DNA of 64,000 nt from Actinomadura rubteroloni (GCF_002911665.1 NZ_MTBP01000001.1:1426001-1490000); one strand, 5' to 3'; counted from the stretch's first letter, positions 34,347 to 43,262 are shown. Translations and numbers: made by a program. Notes: generated by a model not told the origin, from the sequence alone.

Positions 34347-35480
34347 GTGGCCGAGGCGTACATCGTCGGCGCGGTCCGTACCCCCGTCGGGACGAAGAAG
34401 GGCGCCCTCAAGGACGTCCATCCCGCCGACCTCGGGGCGCACGTGCTCAAGGAACTCGTCGACCGCACCGGGGTGGACCCGGCCGCCGTCGAGGACGTCA
34501 TCATGGGCTGCGTCATGCAGGTCGGCCCGCAGACGCTCGACATCGCCCGCACCGCGTGGCTGTCGGCGGGGCTGCCCGAGAGCGTGCCCGGCGTCACGAT
34601 CGACCGGCAGTGCGGCTCCTCCCAGCAGGCCGTCCACTTCGCCGCCCAGGGCGTGCTGTCGGGCACGCAGGACCTCGTCGTCGCGGCGGGCGTCGAGCAG
34701 ATGACCAAGGTGCCGATGGGCTCCAGCCTCGTCGCCGGGATGGAGTTCCCGTTCGGCGAGGGCTGGGGCGAGCGCTACGGCCAGCAGGAGATCACCCAGT
34801 TCCGCGGCGCGCAGCTCATGGTCGAGAAGTGGGGCCTCACCCGCGAGGACCTGGAGAAGTTCGCGCTGGAGAGCCACCGCCGCGCGGCCAAGGCCATCGA
34901 GGCGGGCTACTTCGACCGCGAGATCGCCCCGATCGCCGGGCTGAGCAAGGACGAGGGCGCGCGCCCCGACACCACGCTGGAGAAGATGGCGGGCCTCAAC
35001 CCGCTGCGCGAGGGCTGGGCGCTCACGGCCGCCGTCGCGTCGCAGATCTCCATCGGCGCGTCCGCGCTGCTCATCGCGTCCGAGGACGCCGTGCGCCGCC
35101 ACAACCTGACGCCGCGCGCCCGCATCCACACCCTCGCGGTGTGCGGTTCGGACCCCGTCTACATGCTGACCGGGCCGATCCCCGCCACCGAGAAGGCGCT
35201 CGCCAAGAGCAACCTCAAGATCGACGACATCGACGTGTTCGAGGTCAACGAGGCGTTCGCCCCCGTCCCGATCGCGTGGGCGCGCGACACCGGCGCGTCG
35301 CTGGAGAAGACCAACCCCAACGGCGGCGCGATCGCGCTCGGGCACCCGCTCGGCGCGACCGGCGGCATTCTCATGACGAAGATGCTGCACGAGCTGGAGC
35401 GCACCGGCGGACGGTACGGCCTCCAGACGATGTGCGAGGGCGGCGGCCAGGCCAACGCCACCATCATCGAGCGCGTCTGA
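34347..35480 (+). CDS. Thiolase (acetyl-CoA acetyltransferase)
   Basis: 377 residues from a GTG behind GGAGGCGTA. Catalytic residues are in place: Cys89 in DRQCGSSQQA, His333 in ALGHPLGATGG and Cys363 in MCEGGGQAN. N-terminal MAEAYIVGAVRTPVGTKKGAL is typical of FadA-like steroid or fatty-acid thiolases. It cleaves 3-ketoacyl-CoA or condenses acetyl-CoA units. No partner hydratase or dehydrogenase lies next to it; an IclR regulator is convergent downstream. A weak ACCGA-N7-TCGGT repeat sits at 34290-34306. Confidence 0.93.
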   Translation: MAEAYIVGAVRTPVGTKKGALKDVHPADLGAHVLKELVDRTGVDPAAVEDVIMGCVMQVGPQTLDIARTAWLSAGLPESVPGVTIDRQCGSSQQAVHFAAQGVLSGTQDLVVAAGVEQMTKVPMGSSLVAGMEFPFGEGWGERYGQQEITQFRGAQLMVEKWGLTREDLEKFALESHRRAAKAIEAGYFDREIAPIAGLSKDEGARPDTTLEKMAGLNPLREGWALTAAVASQISIGASALLIASEDAVRRHNLTPRARIHTLAVCGSDPVYMLTGPIPATEKALAKSNLKIDDIDVFEVNEAFAPVPIAWARDTGASLEKTNPNGGAIALGHPLGATGGILMTKMLHELERTGGRYGLQTMCEGGGQANATIIERV

Positions 35481-35499
35481 CGCGCGCCGGCCGGCCGGA

Positions 35500-36261
35500 T
35501 CACCCGAGCGTCAGCGTGAGCGTCCGCTCGATCCGGTCGGCCGCGGCGCGCAGCCGGTGCGCCGACCGCTCCACCTCCGGCAGGCGGGGCGCCGGGCACG
35601 ACACCGCGAGCGCGCCCGTCACGCCGCCCGTCGCGTCCGTCACCGGGACGGCGGCGCAGACCGTCCCGAGCGCGTACTCCTCGCGGTCCAGCCAGAGGTC
35701 GCGCGGGGCGCGCAGCGCGGTGAGGAAGCGGTCCGGGTCGGTGATCGTCCGGGGCGTCAGGTCGGCGAGGACGCGCCGGGTGACGTAGGAGCGCCGCCAT
35801 TCCTCGTCGGCCTGCGAGAGCACGCACTTGCCGATCGCGGTGGCGTGCGCGGCGTCGGCGAAACCCGCCCACAGGTCCACGCGCGGGGCCCGCGGGCCGT
35901 CGGCGATGTCGAGGATGCGGATCTCGTCGTCCACCCGCATCCCGAAGTAGGCGGCCATGCCGAGTTCGTCGCGCAGCGCGGTCAGCGTCGGGCGGATCCG
36001 GGTCAGCAGCCGGTGCGGACGGCTCCCGCCCTCCAGCGCCCCGACACGATCGCCGAGGACCCACAGCCCGTCGGGCAGCCGCGCCGCGTAGCCCTCGTGC
36101 GCCAGTGTCCGCAGCAGGTGGTAGGCCGTGCCCAGCGGAATGCCGGACTCGCGCGCGAGCTGCTTGGCGGGCGCCCCGCCCGGATGGGACGCGACCGTCT
36201 CCATCAGGTGCAGGGCACGGCGCACCGACGCGATGAGCGTGGGCCTGCGTGTCTCCTCCAT
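35500..36261 (-). CDS. IclR family transcriptional regulator
   Basis: 253 residues from the ATG at 36261. Winged HTH at 12-75 (IASVRRALHLMETVASHPGGAPAKQLARESGIPLGTAYHLLRTL) and the IclR effector domain from about 90 (RVDLWAGFADAAHATAIGKCVL). These regulators usually sense small organic acids. The neighbouring thiolase is convergent, so a direct operon is excluded. An in-frame upstream ATG would add 12 residues and is less likely. Confidence 0.92.
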   Translation of the reverse strand: MEETRRPTLIASVRRALHLMETVASHPGGAPAKQLARESGIPLGTAYHLLRTLAHEGYAARLPDGLWVLGDRVGALEGGSRPHRLLTRIRPTLTALRDELGMAAYFGMRVDDEIRILDIADGPRAPRVDLWAGFADAAHATAIGKCVLSQADEEWRRSYVTRRVLADLTPRTITDPDRFLTALRAPRDLWLDREEYALGTVCAAVPVTDATGGVTGALAVSCPAPRLPEVERSAHRLRAAADRIERTLTLTLG

Positions 36262-36376
36262 CACCGACAGCGAACCCCGCGCGCCGTCCCTGGTCAAGCC
36301 GTCCGCCGATACTCGCCCGCACGGCCCGGCCCGCCCCCCGGACGTCCGCCGCCCGGTGCCGCCATATGAAAATCAT

Positions 36377-36394
36377 CGGCATGTGATCATGCCG
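36377..36394. promoter_or_regulatory. Inverted repeat in the IclR-methyltransferase intergenic region
   Basis: CGGCATG-TGAT-CATGCCG, perfect 7-base arms, at 36377-36394. It lies about 115 bases upstream of the IclR ATG. It may be an IclR site. Confidence 0.4.
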
Positions 36395-36493
36395 TGCCGT
36401 CGGTATGTTGCGGGACCGAGCCCCGTTCCGGGGCGCGGCACCCGGCCCGTGCGGCCGGTCTCCCCTCCGCCGCGTCCCGGGACGGCCCGCGTT

Positions 36494-36513
36494 CACGACA
36501 CGTACATGTCGTG
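36494..36513. promoter_or_regulatory. Second inverted repeat upstream of the methyltransferase
   Basis: CACGACA (36494-36500) and TGTCGTG (36507-36513), perfect 7-base arms and a 6-base spacer. It lies about 145 bases before the methyltransferase ATG. Confidence 0.4.
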
Positions 36514-36655
36514 TTCGCTCTGGCACTCGCCGTCATAACGACGGTGGGAACGTTGCGCGGACGTCGTCGCTAGACTGTCCGGACTCCATCGCAGGGACGG
36601 GTCTCCCCGAGACGACGGTCCCCTTCGCGGACGCACGCATCTACGAGCGGACACC

Positions 36656-37459
36656 ATGCAGTCACGAGGTCAGAAGAAAACCCTTACCGCCAGGCTTCTC
36701 AACCTCCTCAGCACACGCCAGGCACCTCCGGCGCACGACGGCGACGTCGTCCAACCCGCCGCGGGGGACGGGGCGCTGGAGAACCACCTGGGCGGCGACG
36801 AGGCCCGCAACTATCGTCAGTACGAACACGACACGGTCGCTCCCTACGTGGGACGGTCGATGCTGGAGATCGGCTCCGGACTGGGGCACTTCTCCGAGAA
36901 CTTCGCCGGACGGCTCGACTACCTGGCCGTCAGCGACAACGACCCCTACTGCGTCGGGGAACTGCGCAAGCGGTACGCCGACTCGGCCGACGTCGAGGTC
37001 ATCGACCTGGAGCTGCCCGCCGAGATCGGCATCCGGCAGAAGGTCGACACGGTCGTGATGATGAACGTCCTGGAGCACATCAAGGACGACGTCCAGGCCC
37101 TGCGCGACCTCGCCGCCGTCACACAGCCGGGCGGCCGGATCGTGATCTGGGTGCCCGGCTACATGCAGCTCTACGGCGACTTCGACCGCAAGGTCGGGCA
37201 CGTCACCCGCTATACGCCGGCGACGCTCCGCGCGTCCGTCGAGGAGGCCGGGCTGAAAGCCGAGGTCCTCAAGCCGATCAACTTCCTCGGCGGCATCGCG
37301 TGGTGGGTGGCCGTGCGGCGCGGCGGGACGGGCTATCCCGATCCCAGGCTCGTCCGGATCTACGACCGGACGGTCGTGCCGCTCACCCGGCTGATCGAGC
37401 GCTTCGTCCGGCCGCCGTTCGGCCAGACCGTGCTCTGCGTGGCGCGCGTTCCGTCCTGA
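36656..37459 (+). CDS. Class I SAM-dependent methyltransferase
   Basis: 267 residues. SMLEIGSGLGHFSENFA is motif I, YLAVSDNDPYCVGELRKRY motif II, and VDTVVMMNVLEHIKDDVQALRDLAAVTQPGGRIVIWVPG covers motifs IV to VI. The C-terminal third (YDRTVVPLTRLIERFVRPPFGQTV) resembles methyltransferases in polysaccharide or lipid clusters that sit near glycosyltransferases. Target unknown. Between its stop and the LuxR gene are 268 bases with a long hairpin and no gene that I can support. Confidence 0.85.
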   Translation: MQSRGQKKTLTARLLNLLSTRQAPPAHDGDVVQPAAGDGALENHLGGDEARNYRQYEHDTVAPYVGRSMLEIGSGLGHFSENFAGRLDYLAVSDNDPYCVGELRKRYADSADVEVIDLELPAEIGIRQKVDTVVMMNVLEHIKDDVQALRDLAAVTQPGGRIVIWVPGYMQLYGDFDRKVGHVTRYTPATLRASVEEAGLKAEVLKPINFLGGIAWWVAVRRGGTGYPDPRLVRIYDRTVVPLTRLIERFVRPPFGQTVLCVARVPS

Positions 37460-37673
37460 CCCGGATACCGAGGCGCGCGGCGGCCATGAGTCTCCGCGCG
37501 TCTTTAGGTATGCCGATACGGGTGGATCCGGATGGCGGGCGGGTCGTGCCGCGGCGAGACTGGCCGCAGGCCGGACGGGTCGGGGGCCGCCCCTCCCAGT
37601 GGAGATGACCGTGTCATCCGCGGCGCCCGACCGGGACGGCCGGCCACTGAAGTTCCCGTGTGGCCCGATGGCC

Positions 37674-37711
37674 CGGGGACGGGGATCCGGGAGGGGAGAT
37701 CCCCGTCCCCG
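37674..37711 (-). terminator. Long hairpin after the LuxR gene
   Basis: CGGGGACGGGGATC (37674-37687) pairs perfectly with GATCCCCGTCCCCG (37698-37711), a 14-bp stem with a ten-base loop. It lies 17 bases past the LuxR stop on the minus strand and also faces the methyltransferase, so it may serve both directions. Confidence 0.65.
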
Positions 37712-37727
37712 CGGCCCACGGCACGGG

Positions 37728-40598
37728 TCAGCGGGACGGTTCCGGCTCGGTGAACAGCGCCATGCGGTGTGCCGTGGCCGCCGCCTCGCCCCGCGTCGCG
37801 ACGCCCAGCTTGGCGAGGATGTTCGAGACGTGGACGCTCGCCGTCTTCGCCGAGATCGACAGCTCCGCCGCGATGGCGCGGTTGCTGCGGCCCGCAGCGA
37901 CATGGCGCAGCACTTCGTGCTCGCGCGGCGTCAGCCCGAGCGGGGCGGCGTCGCGGGGGCCGCGCAGGCGGCGCGCCAGCTCGTCCAGCCGTCCGCACAG
38001 CGGGTGCGCGCCGAGCGTGCGGGCGAGAGCGGTCGCGGTGCCGATACGCGCGACGGCTCCGTCGCGGTCGCCCGCGGCGAGCGTCGCGAGCGCCGCGCGT
38101 TCCAGCGCCTGCGCCCGCTCGTAGGGGCGTTCCAGGGCCTGCCAGGCGGCGGCGACGTCGTCCCAGGCCGCGCCGTCGCGGACGCCGCGCGCGTACGCGG
38201 CCTCGGCGCGGAACGTCGCGAGCCACGCGGCCTGCGCGCCGCCGCGCACGGCGAGGCCGTCCGCGCGTGCCTCCAGGGGCGCGAGCGCGGCGTCGGGGTC
38301 GTCGAGTTGGCCCGCCGCCCGCGCGCCGAGTACGAGCGCGGGCAGTGCGTACCGGGCGTCGTCGGGCAGGCCGGGGATCTCCACGACGCGGGCGATCGCC
38401 GCCAGCGCCTCTTCGGGGCGTCCCTCGGCGAGCGCGATCCCGGCCTGGAGCCGCAGCGTCGCGAAGTAGTCCTGCGTCTTGCGCCAGCGCGCCTTCGGTC
38501 CCATGACCTCGGCGGCGGACGCCAGATGCCCGGCGGCCGTCGCGACGTCGCCCCGGCCGAGCGCGATTTCGCCGTCCAGGACGTGCAGGGACGTCCGGAT
38601 CGTGATGGCCGGGTCCTGCTCGTAGGCCTCGCGGAGCACGTCGGCGGCGTCGTCCCAGCGGCCGAGGGACACGAGCGGTTCGGCGCGGTTGATGCAGAGG
38701 AAGCTGCCCTGCGTCCGGGCGACGCCGAAGTCGCGGGCCTGCTCGATGCCGCGCCGGGCGACGGCGGCGGCCTCGGCGTGGCGTCCGACGCCCTCCAGAT
38801 AGTGGGACTCGATGACGGAGAGCCGCAGGATCGCGCTGTGCGCGCCGCCCGCCCGCCGGACGGCCGCCGAGATCTCCGCGAGCTGCCCGAGGTCGTCGCC
38901 GTAGTCGACGTCCACGCAGAACAGCGTGACGAGCGCGTGCGTCTCGGCCGAGCCGTCGCCGAGCCGGCGCGCGATCTCCAGCGACTCGGTGGCGGCGGCG
39001 CGGGCCTCGTCGATGCCGGTCGTCAGGCGGCCGTACTGGGCGAGGGTGGAGAGCGCCCGTGCGCGCAGCACGGTCGGCTCGTCCAGCGCCGCGACGGCGT
39101 CGCGCAGGTCCTCGATGAAGCCGGGCCGGGCGAGCTGGTGCAGCATGGCGCCGCGCAGCATGTGGAGCGCCGCGCGCCGCTCCCGAGCGCCGTCGTCGTC
39201 GGCCAGCGCGCGCAGGGCCGCGCCGACGAGCTTGATCCCGCGCTCGTACTCGCCCGCCATCTCGGCCGCCGACGCGGCCTGTTCCAGCACCTCGACGTGG
39301 TCGGCCTCGATGCGCTCGGCGGCGTCCGGGACGCGCTCCCACAGCTCCAGCACGCGCGACAGCATCGCCAGGCACTCGGCGTACGCGACGGCCTTGCGCG
39401 CGTCGGCCGCCGCCCGCCACGCGCTGACGAGCGCCCAGGTCGCGTCGTGGGCGGCGAGCCAGTGGTGGCTCAGCTCGACCCAGACCCGTCCGGCCGGGAC
39501 GAGCCCCGGATCGCGTTCCAGCGCCTCGGCATAGCGGGTGTGCAGGCGCGTGTACTCGCCGGGCAGGAGGTCGTCGTGCAGCGCCTCGCGGATCAGGGCG
39601 TGCCGGAAGGCGTAGCCGTCGCCGTCCACGACGAGCACGTTCGCGGCGACGGCGGGCCGCAGGACGCGGGTGAGCGCGCGGTCGTCCAGGCCGGAGACGG
39701 CCGACAGCAGCCGGTGCTCGATGCGGGTGCCGCCGCCCGCCGCGTCCCGCAGGACCTCCTGCGTCTCCTCGGGGAGCCGCTGGACGCCCGCGAGCAGCAG
39801 GTCGCGCAATGATTCGGGCAGCTCGCACGCCAGGGTGCCGTCGGCGTCGAGCAGGGCCTCCACGAACAGCGGGTTGCCCTCGCTGCGGGCGTGGATGCGG
39901 CCGACGAGATCGTGCGACGGGTCGGTTCCGAGGATCCGTCCGGCCAGCTCGGCGACCTCGGGGCGGGTGAGCCGCTCCAGGTCGAGGCGGCGGACGCGCT
40001 CCAGCCGGCCCAGCTCGGCGAGCAGCGGGCGGAGCGGATGGGCGCGGTGCAGCTCGTCGGTCCGGTACGTGACGACGATCAGCAGCGGCACGGCGCCGAG
40101 GTTGCGGATGAGGAAGGCCAGCAGGTCGCGGGTGGAGCGGTCCGCCCAGTGGGCGTCCTCCACGACGAGCACGACGGGCCCCTGCCCGGCCAGGCCCTCC
40201 AGCAGGATCAGGACCAGCTCGAACAGCCGGGCGCGCTCCTCGCCGGACGCCGCGTCGGTCTCCGGCTCGCCGAACTCCGGCAGCAGCCGGGCGAGGCCGC
40301 CGGTGTCGCCGCGCGGCAGGAACTCGGCGATCCCGTCGGCGCCGATGGACCGGACGAGCCCGCGCAGCATGGTCGTGAACGGGGCGAAGGGCAGGCCGTC
40401 GGAGCCCAGCTCCAGGCAGCCGCCGACGAGCACGCGGCCGGCGAGCCCGGCGCGGAACTCGCGGATCAGCCGGGTCTTGCCGAGCCCGGCCTCGCCGCCG
40501 ACGAGGACGGCCCCGGGCGCGTCGGCGAGGGCATGGCGCAGCTCGGCCAGCTCGGCGCCGCGGCCGACCAGCACGGGGCTCGCCAGTGGGGTGGTCAC
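37728..40598 (-). CDS. Large ATP-binding LuxR regulator (LAL family)
   Basis: 956 residues. Walker A is GEAGLGKT at about 35-42, Walker B VVLVVEDAHWAD, then sensor and winged regions of a STAND ATPase up to about 350, a helical repeat (TPR-like) region, and a C-terminal LuxR HTH (LGLTPREHEVLRHVAAGRSNRAIAAELSISAKTASVHVSNIL) near 888-950. These MalT-like activators bind an inducer and ATP. Their targets are often secondary metabolite genes or nearby operons. The adjacent gene downstream in direction is the amidohydrolase upstream at 41588, 69 bases away. Confidence 0.93.
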   Translation of the reverse strand: MTTPLASPVLVGRGAELAELRHALADAPGAVLVGGEAGLGKTRLIREFRAGLAGRVLVGGCLELGSDGLPFAPFTTMLRGLVRSIGADGIAEFLPRGDTGGLARLLPEFGEPETDAASGEERARLFELVLILLEGLAGQGPVVLVVEDAHWADRSTRDLLAFLIRNLGAVPLLIVVTYRTDELHRAHPLRPLLAELGRLERVRRLDLERLTRPEVAELAGRILGTDPSHDLVGRIHARSEGNPLFVEALLDADGTLACELPESLRDLLLAGVQRLPEETQEVLRDAAGGGTRIEHRLLSAVSGLDDRALTRVLRPAVAANVLVVDGDGYAFRHALIREALHDDLLPGEYTRLHTRYAEALERDPGLVPAGRVWVELSHHWLAAHDATWALVSAWRAAADARKAVAYAECLAMLSRVLELWERVPDAAERIEADHVEVLEQAASAAEMAGEYERGIKLVGAALRALADDDGARERRAALHMLRGAMLHQLARPGFIEDLRDAVAALDEPTVLRARALSTLAQYGRLTTGIDEARAAATESLEIARRLGDGSAETHALVTLFCVDVDYGDDLGQLAEISAAVRRAGGAHSAILRLSVIESHYLEGVGRHAEAAAVARRGIEQARDFGVARTQGSFLCINRAEPLVSLGRWDDAADVLREAYEQDPAITIRTSLHVLDGEIALGRGDVATAAGHLASAAEVMGPKARWRKTQDYFATLRLQAGIALAEGRPEEALAAIARVVEIPGLPDDARYALPALVLGARAAGQLDDPDAALAPLEARADGLAVRGGAQAAWLATFRAEAAYARGVRDGAAWDDVAAAWQALERPYERAQALERAALATLAAGDRDGAVARIGTATALARTLGAHPLCGRLDELARRLRGPRDAAPLGLTPREHEVLRHVAAGRSNRAIAAELSISAKTASVHVSNILAKLGVATRGEAAATAHRMALFTEPEPSR

Positions 40599-40667
40599 TC
40601 CCCCAGAATGCCAGCCGAATGCGACAAAACGCCTCCTTATTTTCCGGCGGGACCGTGAACCGGCCGG

Positions 40668-41588
40668 TCAGCGGGCCAGCCGGGGGAACAGTTCGGCCGC
40701 GCCGTCCCGGCCTGAGGACGGGAATCCGGCCGCGACGACCACCTCGTCGGTCATGAACGGGAAGTCGGTGCCGGTGAGGATGTGGGAGTCGTCCGTGACT
40801 TCACGTAAGCATTCGATAACCGCGGGCGACGCGGATTGGGCGGTGTCGTAGTACAGGCCGTGCAACGCCGCGTCGACCGCATCGGGCGCGGCGTGGACGT
40901 CGCCCGCCAGCACCCATGTCCCGGCGAGCGCGAACCGCCGCGCGAGATACGGGACGGCCCCGCCCGCGTGCGCGACGATCAGCTTCAGGCGCGGGCAGCG
41001 GCGCAGCGTCCCGCCGAAGACCAGGCCCGCCACCGCGCGCGTCGTGTCCAGCACGAAGTCCACCAGCGGCGGCGGGACCGACGGCCCCGCGCACCGGCAC
41101 GCGACGCTCGGGTTCGGGTGGACGAGCGCGACGGCCCCGCGCCGGTCCAACTCGTCGAAGACCGGGACGAGCGACACGTCGGCGAGGGTCCGGCCGTCGG
41201 GCAGGCTGGCGGGGAGCACGACGCCGTCCATGCCGAGGACGTCCAGCGCGAAGCCGATCTCCAGCAGCGTGCCGTCGGGGTCGTCCAGCGGCAGGCAGGC
41301 CAGCGCGCCGAACCGGCCGGGACGGTCCTCCGCCAGGCCCGCCGTGCCCTCGTTGACCGCGCGCACGAGCGGCCCGGACGGCCGCGCGAACGCCGCGTCC
41401 GGCAGCGGCGCCGACAGCACGGCCCCGGCGAGCCCGGCGCGGTCCAGCAGGCGCAGCGAGTCGTCGGGCTTCCAGTCCGGCAGCGGCACGCCGGGCGCCA
41501 GCTCGGCCACGCCGAGATCGCGCAGCGCGGCGGTCAGCGCCGGGGGATAGGCGTGGTGGTGGACGTCGATCGGGCCGGCCGGGCGCAT
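40668..41588 (-). CDS. Amidohydrolase (metal-dependent, ACMSD-like)
   Basis: 306 residues from the ATG at 41588 behind AAAGGAGCAG. DVHHHAYPPAL (HxH near residue 8) is the metal site of amidohydrolase-2 proteins; VALVHPNPSVACR, LIVAHAGGAVPYLARRF and ILTGTDFPFMTDE follow, supplying later His and Asp ligands. These enzymes decarboxylate or hydrolyse aromatic or cyclic acids. The substrate is unknown. It is divergent from the adenylation enzyme and may share its regulator. Confidence 0.88.
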   Translation of the reverse strand: MRPAGPIDVHHHAYPPALTAALRDLGVAELAPGVPLPDWKPDDSLRLLDRAGLAGAVLSAPLPDAAFARPSGPLVRAVNEGTAGLAEDRPGRFGALACLPLDDPDGTLLEIGFALDVLGMDGVVLPASLPDGRTLADVSLVPVFDELDRRGAVALVHPNPSVACRCAGPSVPPPLVDFVLDTTRAVAGLVFGGTLRRCPRLKLIVAHAGGAVPYLARRFALAGTWVLAGDVHAAPDAVDAALHGLYYDTAQSASPAVIECLREVTDDSHILTGTDFPFMTDEVVVAAGFPSSGRDGAAELFPRLAR

Positions 41589-41664
41589 CGCTGCTCCTTT
41601 CGGGGCCCCCACCCTAGGAACGCGGCGGGGACGCCGTCGTCGGGAGAAAGGACCGGGCGTCCCC

Positions 41665-41694
41665 TCACTTCGGCCCGTCCGCTCATCACTTCGG
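41665..41694. promoter_or_regulatory. Direct repeat TCACTTCGG, 21 bases apart
   Basis: TCACTTCGG at 41665-41673 and 41686-41694 lies between the divergent amidohydrolase and adenylation genes. The 21-base spacing equals two helical turns, so one protein dimer could bind both on the same face. TACGCT at 41744-41749 is a plausible -10 box for the rightward gene. Confidence 0.45.
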
Positions 41695-41756
41695 GGGGAG
41701 CGAATCCGGCATTCAGGACGAGGACAGGGCGCGGCGGGCGCTCCTACGCTGGCGCC

Positions 41757-41816
41757 GTGGATCTCGATCAGCTCGTCCGCGTCCCCGCCGCGCGACGTGC
41801 CGGACCGGGGCGCTGA
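41757..41816 (+). CDS. Short leader reading frame before the adenylation enzyme, 19 residues
   Basis: GTG at 41757 encodes VDLDQLVRVPAARRAGPGR and its TGA (41814-41816) overlaps the ATG (41816) of the next gene as TGATG. A TACGCT box ends 7 bases before the GTG, so the transcript may start at or next to it and be leaderless. Coupled translation is plausible. Whether the peptide itself matters is unknown. Confidence 0.45.
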   Translation: MDLDQLVRVPAARRAGPGR

Positions 41817-43261
41817 TGCGCGTCGCCCGGCTCGACCGGCTCGTCCGCGAGCAGGCCCGCGTCTCGCCCGGCGCGATCGCGATCGACGCCCCGGACGGCC
41901 ACTGGACCTACGCCGAACTCGACGCCGCCGCCGACGGCGTCGCCCACGCCCTGGCCCGGCTCGGAGTGCGGCGCGGCGACCGGGTCGTGCTCTGGCTGCC
42001 CAAGAGCGCCCGCGCCATCGCCGCGATGCAGGGCGTGCTGCGGCTCGGCGCGGCGTACGTGCCGGTCGACCCGCTCGCGCCCGCCGACCGGGCCGCGCTG
42101 CTGGTCGCTGACTGCGCCCCGCGCGCCGTCGTCACCGATCCGGGCCGGGCGCCGCAGCTCACGGCGGCGGGCGTCCGGGTCCCCCTGCTGACGGGCCGCA
42201 CCGGGCCGGCCGGACCCGTCCCGGACGTCCCCGGCCGCCGCGAGGACGACCTCGCCTACATCCTCTACACGTCCGGCACGACCGGGACGCCCAAGGGCGT
42301 GTGCCTGTCGCACCGCAACGCGCTGGCGTTCGTCACCTGGGCGGCGGCCGAGCTGCGCGCGACGCCCGGCGACCGGTTCGCCAACCACGCGCCGTTCCAC
42401 TCCGACCTGTCCGTCCTCGACCTGTACGTGGCGTTCGCGGCGGGCGCGTCGGTGCATCTCGTGCCGGAGGACGCCGCGTTCGCGCCGCGCCGGCTCGTCG
42501 AGTACGTCACGGGCCGCCGGATCACGGTCTGGTACTCGGTGCCGTCCGCGCTGGTGCTCATGGTGCGCGAGGGCGGCCTGGCCGGCGCCGGACCGGCGGC
42601 GCTGCGAGCCGTATTGTTCGCGGGGGAGCCGTTCCCGCCGGGCCCGTTGCGCCGGTTGCGCGCCGCCCTGCCGGACGCCCGGCTGCTCAACCTCTACGGC
42701 CCCACCGAGACCAACGTCTGCACGTTCCACGAGGTCACCGCCGTGGACGGTCCCGTGCCCCTCGGCCGGGCGTGCTGCGGGGCCCGCGTCCGGGCCGTCG
42801 GTCCGGACGGCGCCGAGGCCGCCCCCGGCGAACCGGGCGAACTGGTCGTGGACGGCCCGACCGTCATGCTCGGGTACTGGGGCCGTCCGCAGCGCCGCGG
42901 CCCGTTCGCCACCGGCGACCGCGCGGTGCTCCGCGACGGCGTCTACCACTACCTCGGCCGCGACGACGCCCGGGTGAAGCTGCGCGGGGACCGGATCGAG
43001 CCCGGCGAGATCGAGGCCGTCCTCGCGTCGTGCCCCGGCGTTGCGGAGGTCGCCGTCGTGGTGGCGGGCACCGGGGCCGACGCCCGGCTCGTCGCGCACG
43101 TCGTGCCCGAGGGGGAGCGCGGGCCGGGGCCGCTGGAGATCCGGCGGCACTGCGCGCCGGTGCTGCCCCCGGCCATGATCCCCGGCGACGTCCGGCACGT
43201 GCCGGCCCTGCCCCGGACGTGCGCGGGCAAGACCGATCGGCGGCGCCTTGCCGCGTCCTGA
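41816..43261 (+). CDS. Stand-alone amino-acid adenylation enzyme
   Basis: 481 residues with the complete set of adenylation core motifs: YTSGTTGTPKGV (A3), NLYGPTETNV (A5), YLGRDDARVKLRGDRIEPGEIE (A7-A8) and RTCAGKTDRRRL (A10, catalytic Lys). An Asp occupies the place that binds the amino group in alpha-amino-acid-activating enzymes (FHSDLSVLD). There is no carrier protein, condensation or thioesterase domain, and no carrier gene nearby. It could load a carrier elsewhere or form an acyl-adenylate for another purpose. Substrate unknown. Confidence 0.85.
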   Translation: MRVARLDRLVREQARVSPGAIAIDAPDGHWTYAELDAAADGVAHALARLGVRRGDRVVLWLPKSARAIAAMQGVLRLGAAYVPVDPLAPADRAALLVADCAPRAVVTDPGRAPQLTAAGVRVPLLTGRTGPAGPVPDVPGRREDDLAYILYTSGTTGTPKGVCLSHRNALAFVTWAAAELRATPGDRFANHAPFHSDLSVLDLYVAFAAGASVHLVPEDAAFAPRRLVEYVTGRRITVWYSVPSALVLMVREGGLAGAGPAALRAVLFAGEPFPPGPLRRLRAALPDARLLNLYGPTETNVCTFHEVTAVDGPVPLGRACCGARVRAVGPDGAEAAPGEPGELVVDGPTVMLGYWGRPQRRGPFATGDRAVLRDGVYHYLGRDDARVKLRGDRIEPGEIEAVLASCPGVAEVAVVVAGTGADARLVAHVVPEGERGPGPLEIRRHCAPVLPPAMIPGDVRHVPALPRTCAGKTDRRRLAAS

Positions 43262-43262
43262 C

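Larger units (their letters stand above)
36262..36655. other. 394-base intergenic region between IclR and methyltransferase genes
   Basis: The two genes are divergent, so both promoters lie here. I find no third reading frame with a good start and ribosome binding site. It holds the two inverted repeats listed separately and a possible TAGACT -10 box at 36571-36576. Confidence 0.6.

Noticed and set aside
36546-36576. GGGAAC upstream of the methyltransferase as an ECF-sigma -35 element
   Set aside because: The expected CGTC-type -10 partner lies about 10 bases away instead of 15-17.
37504-39828. A 774-codon minus-strand open frame overlapping the LuxR gene in another phase
   Set aside because: Arg/Pro/Ala-rich with no recognisable domain; the LuxR frame has Walker A, Walker B and the HTH.
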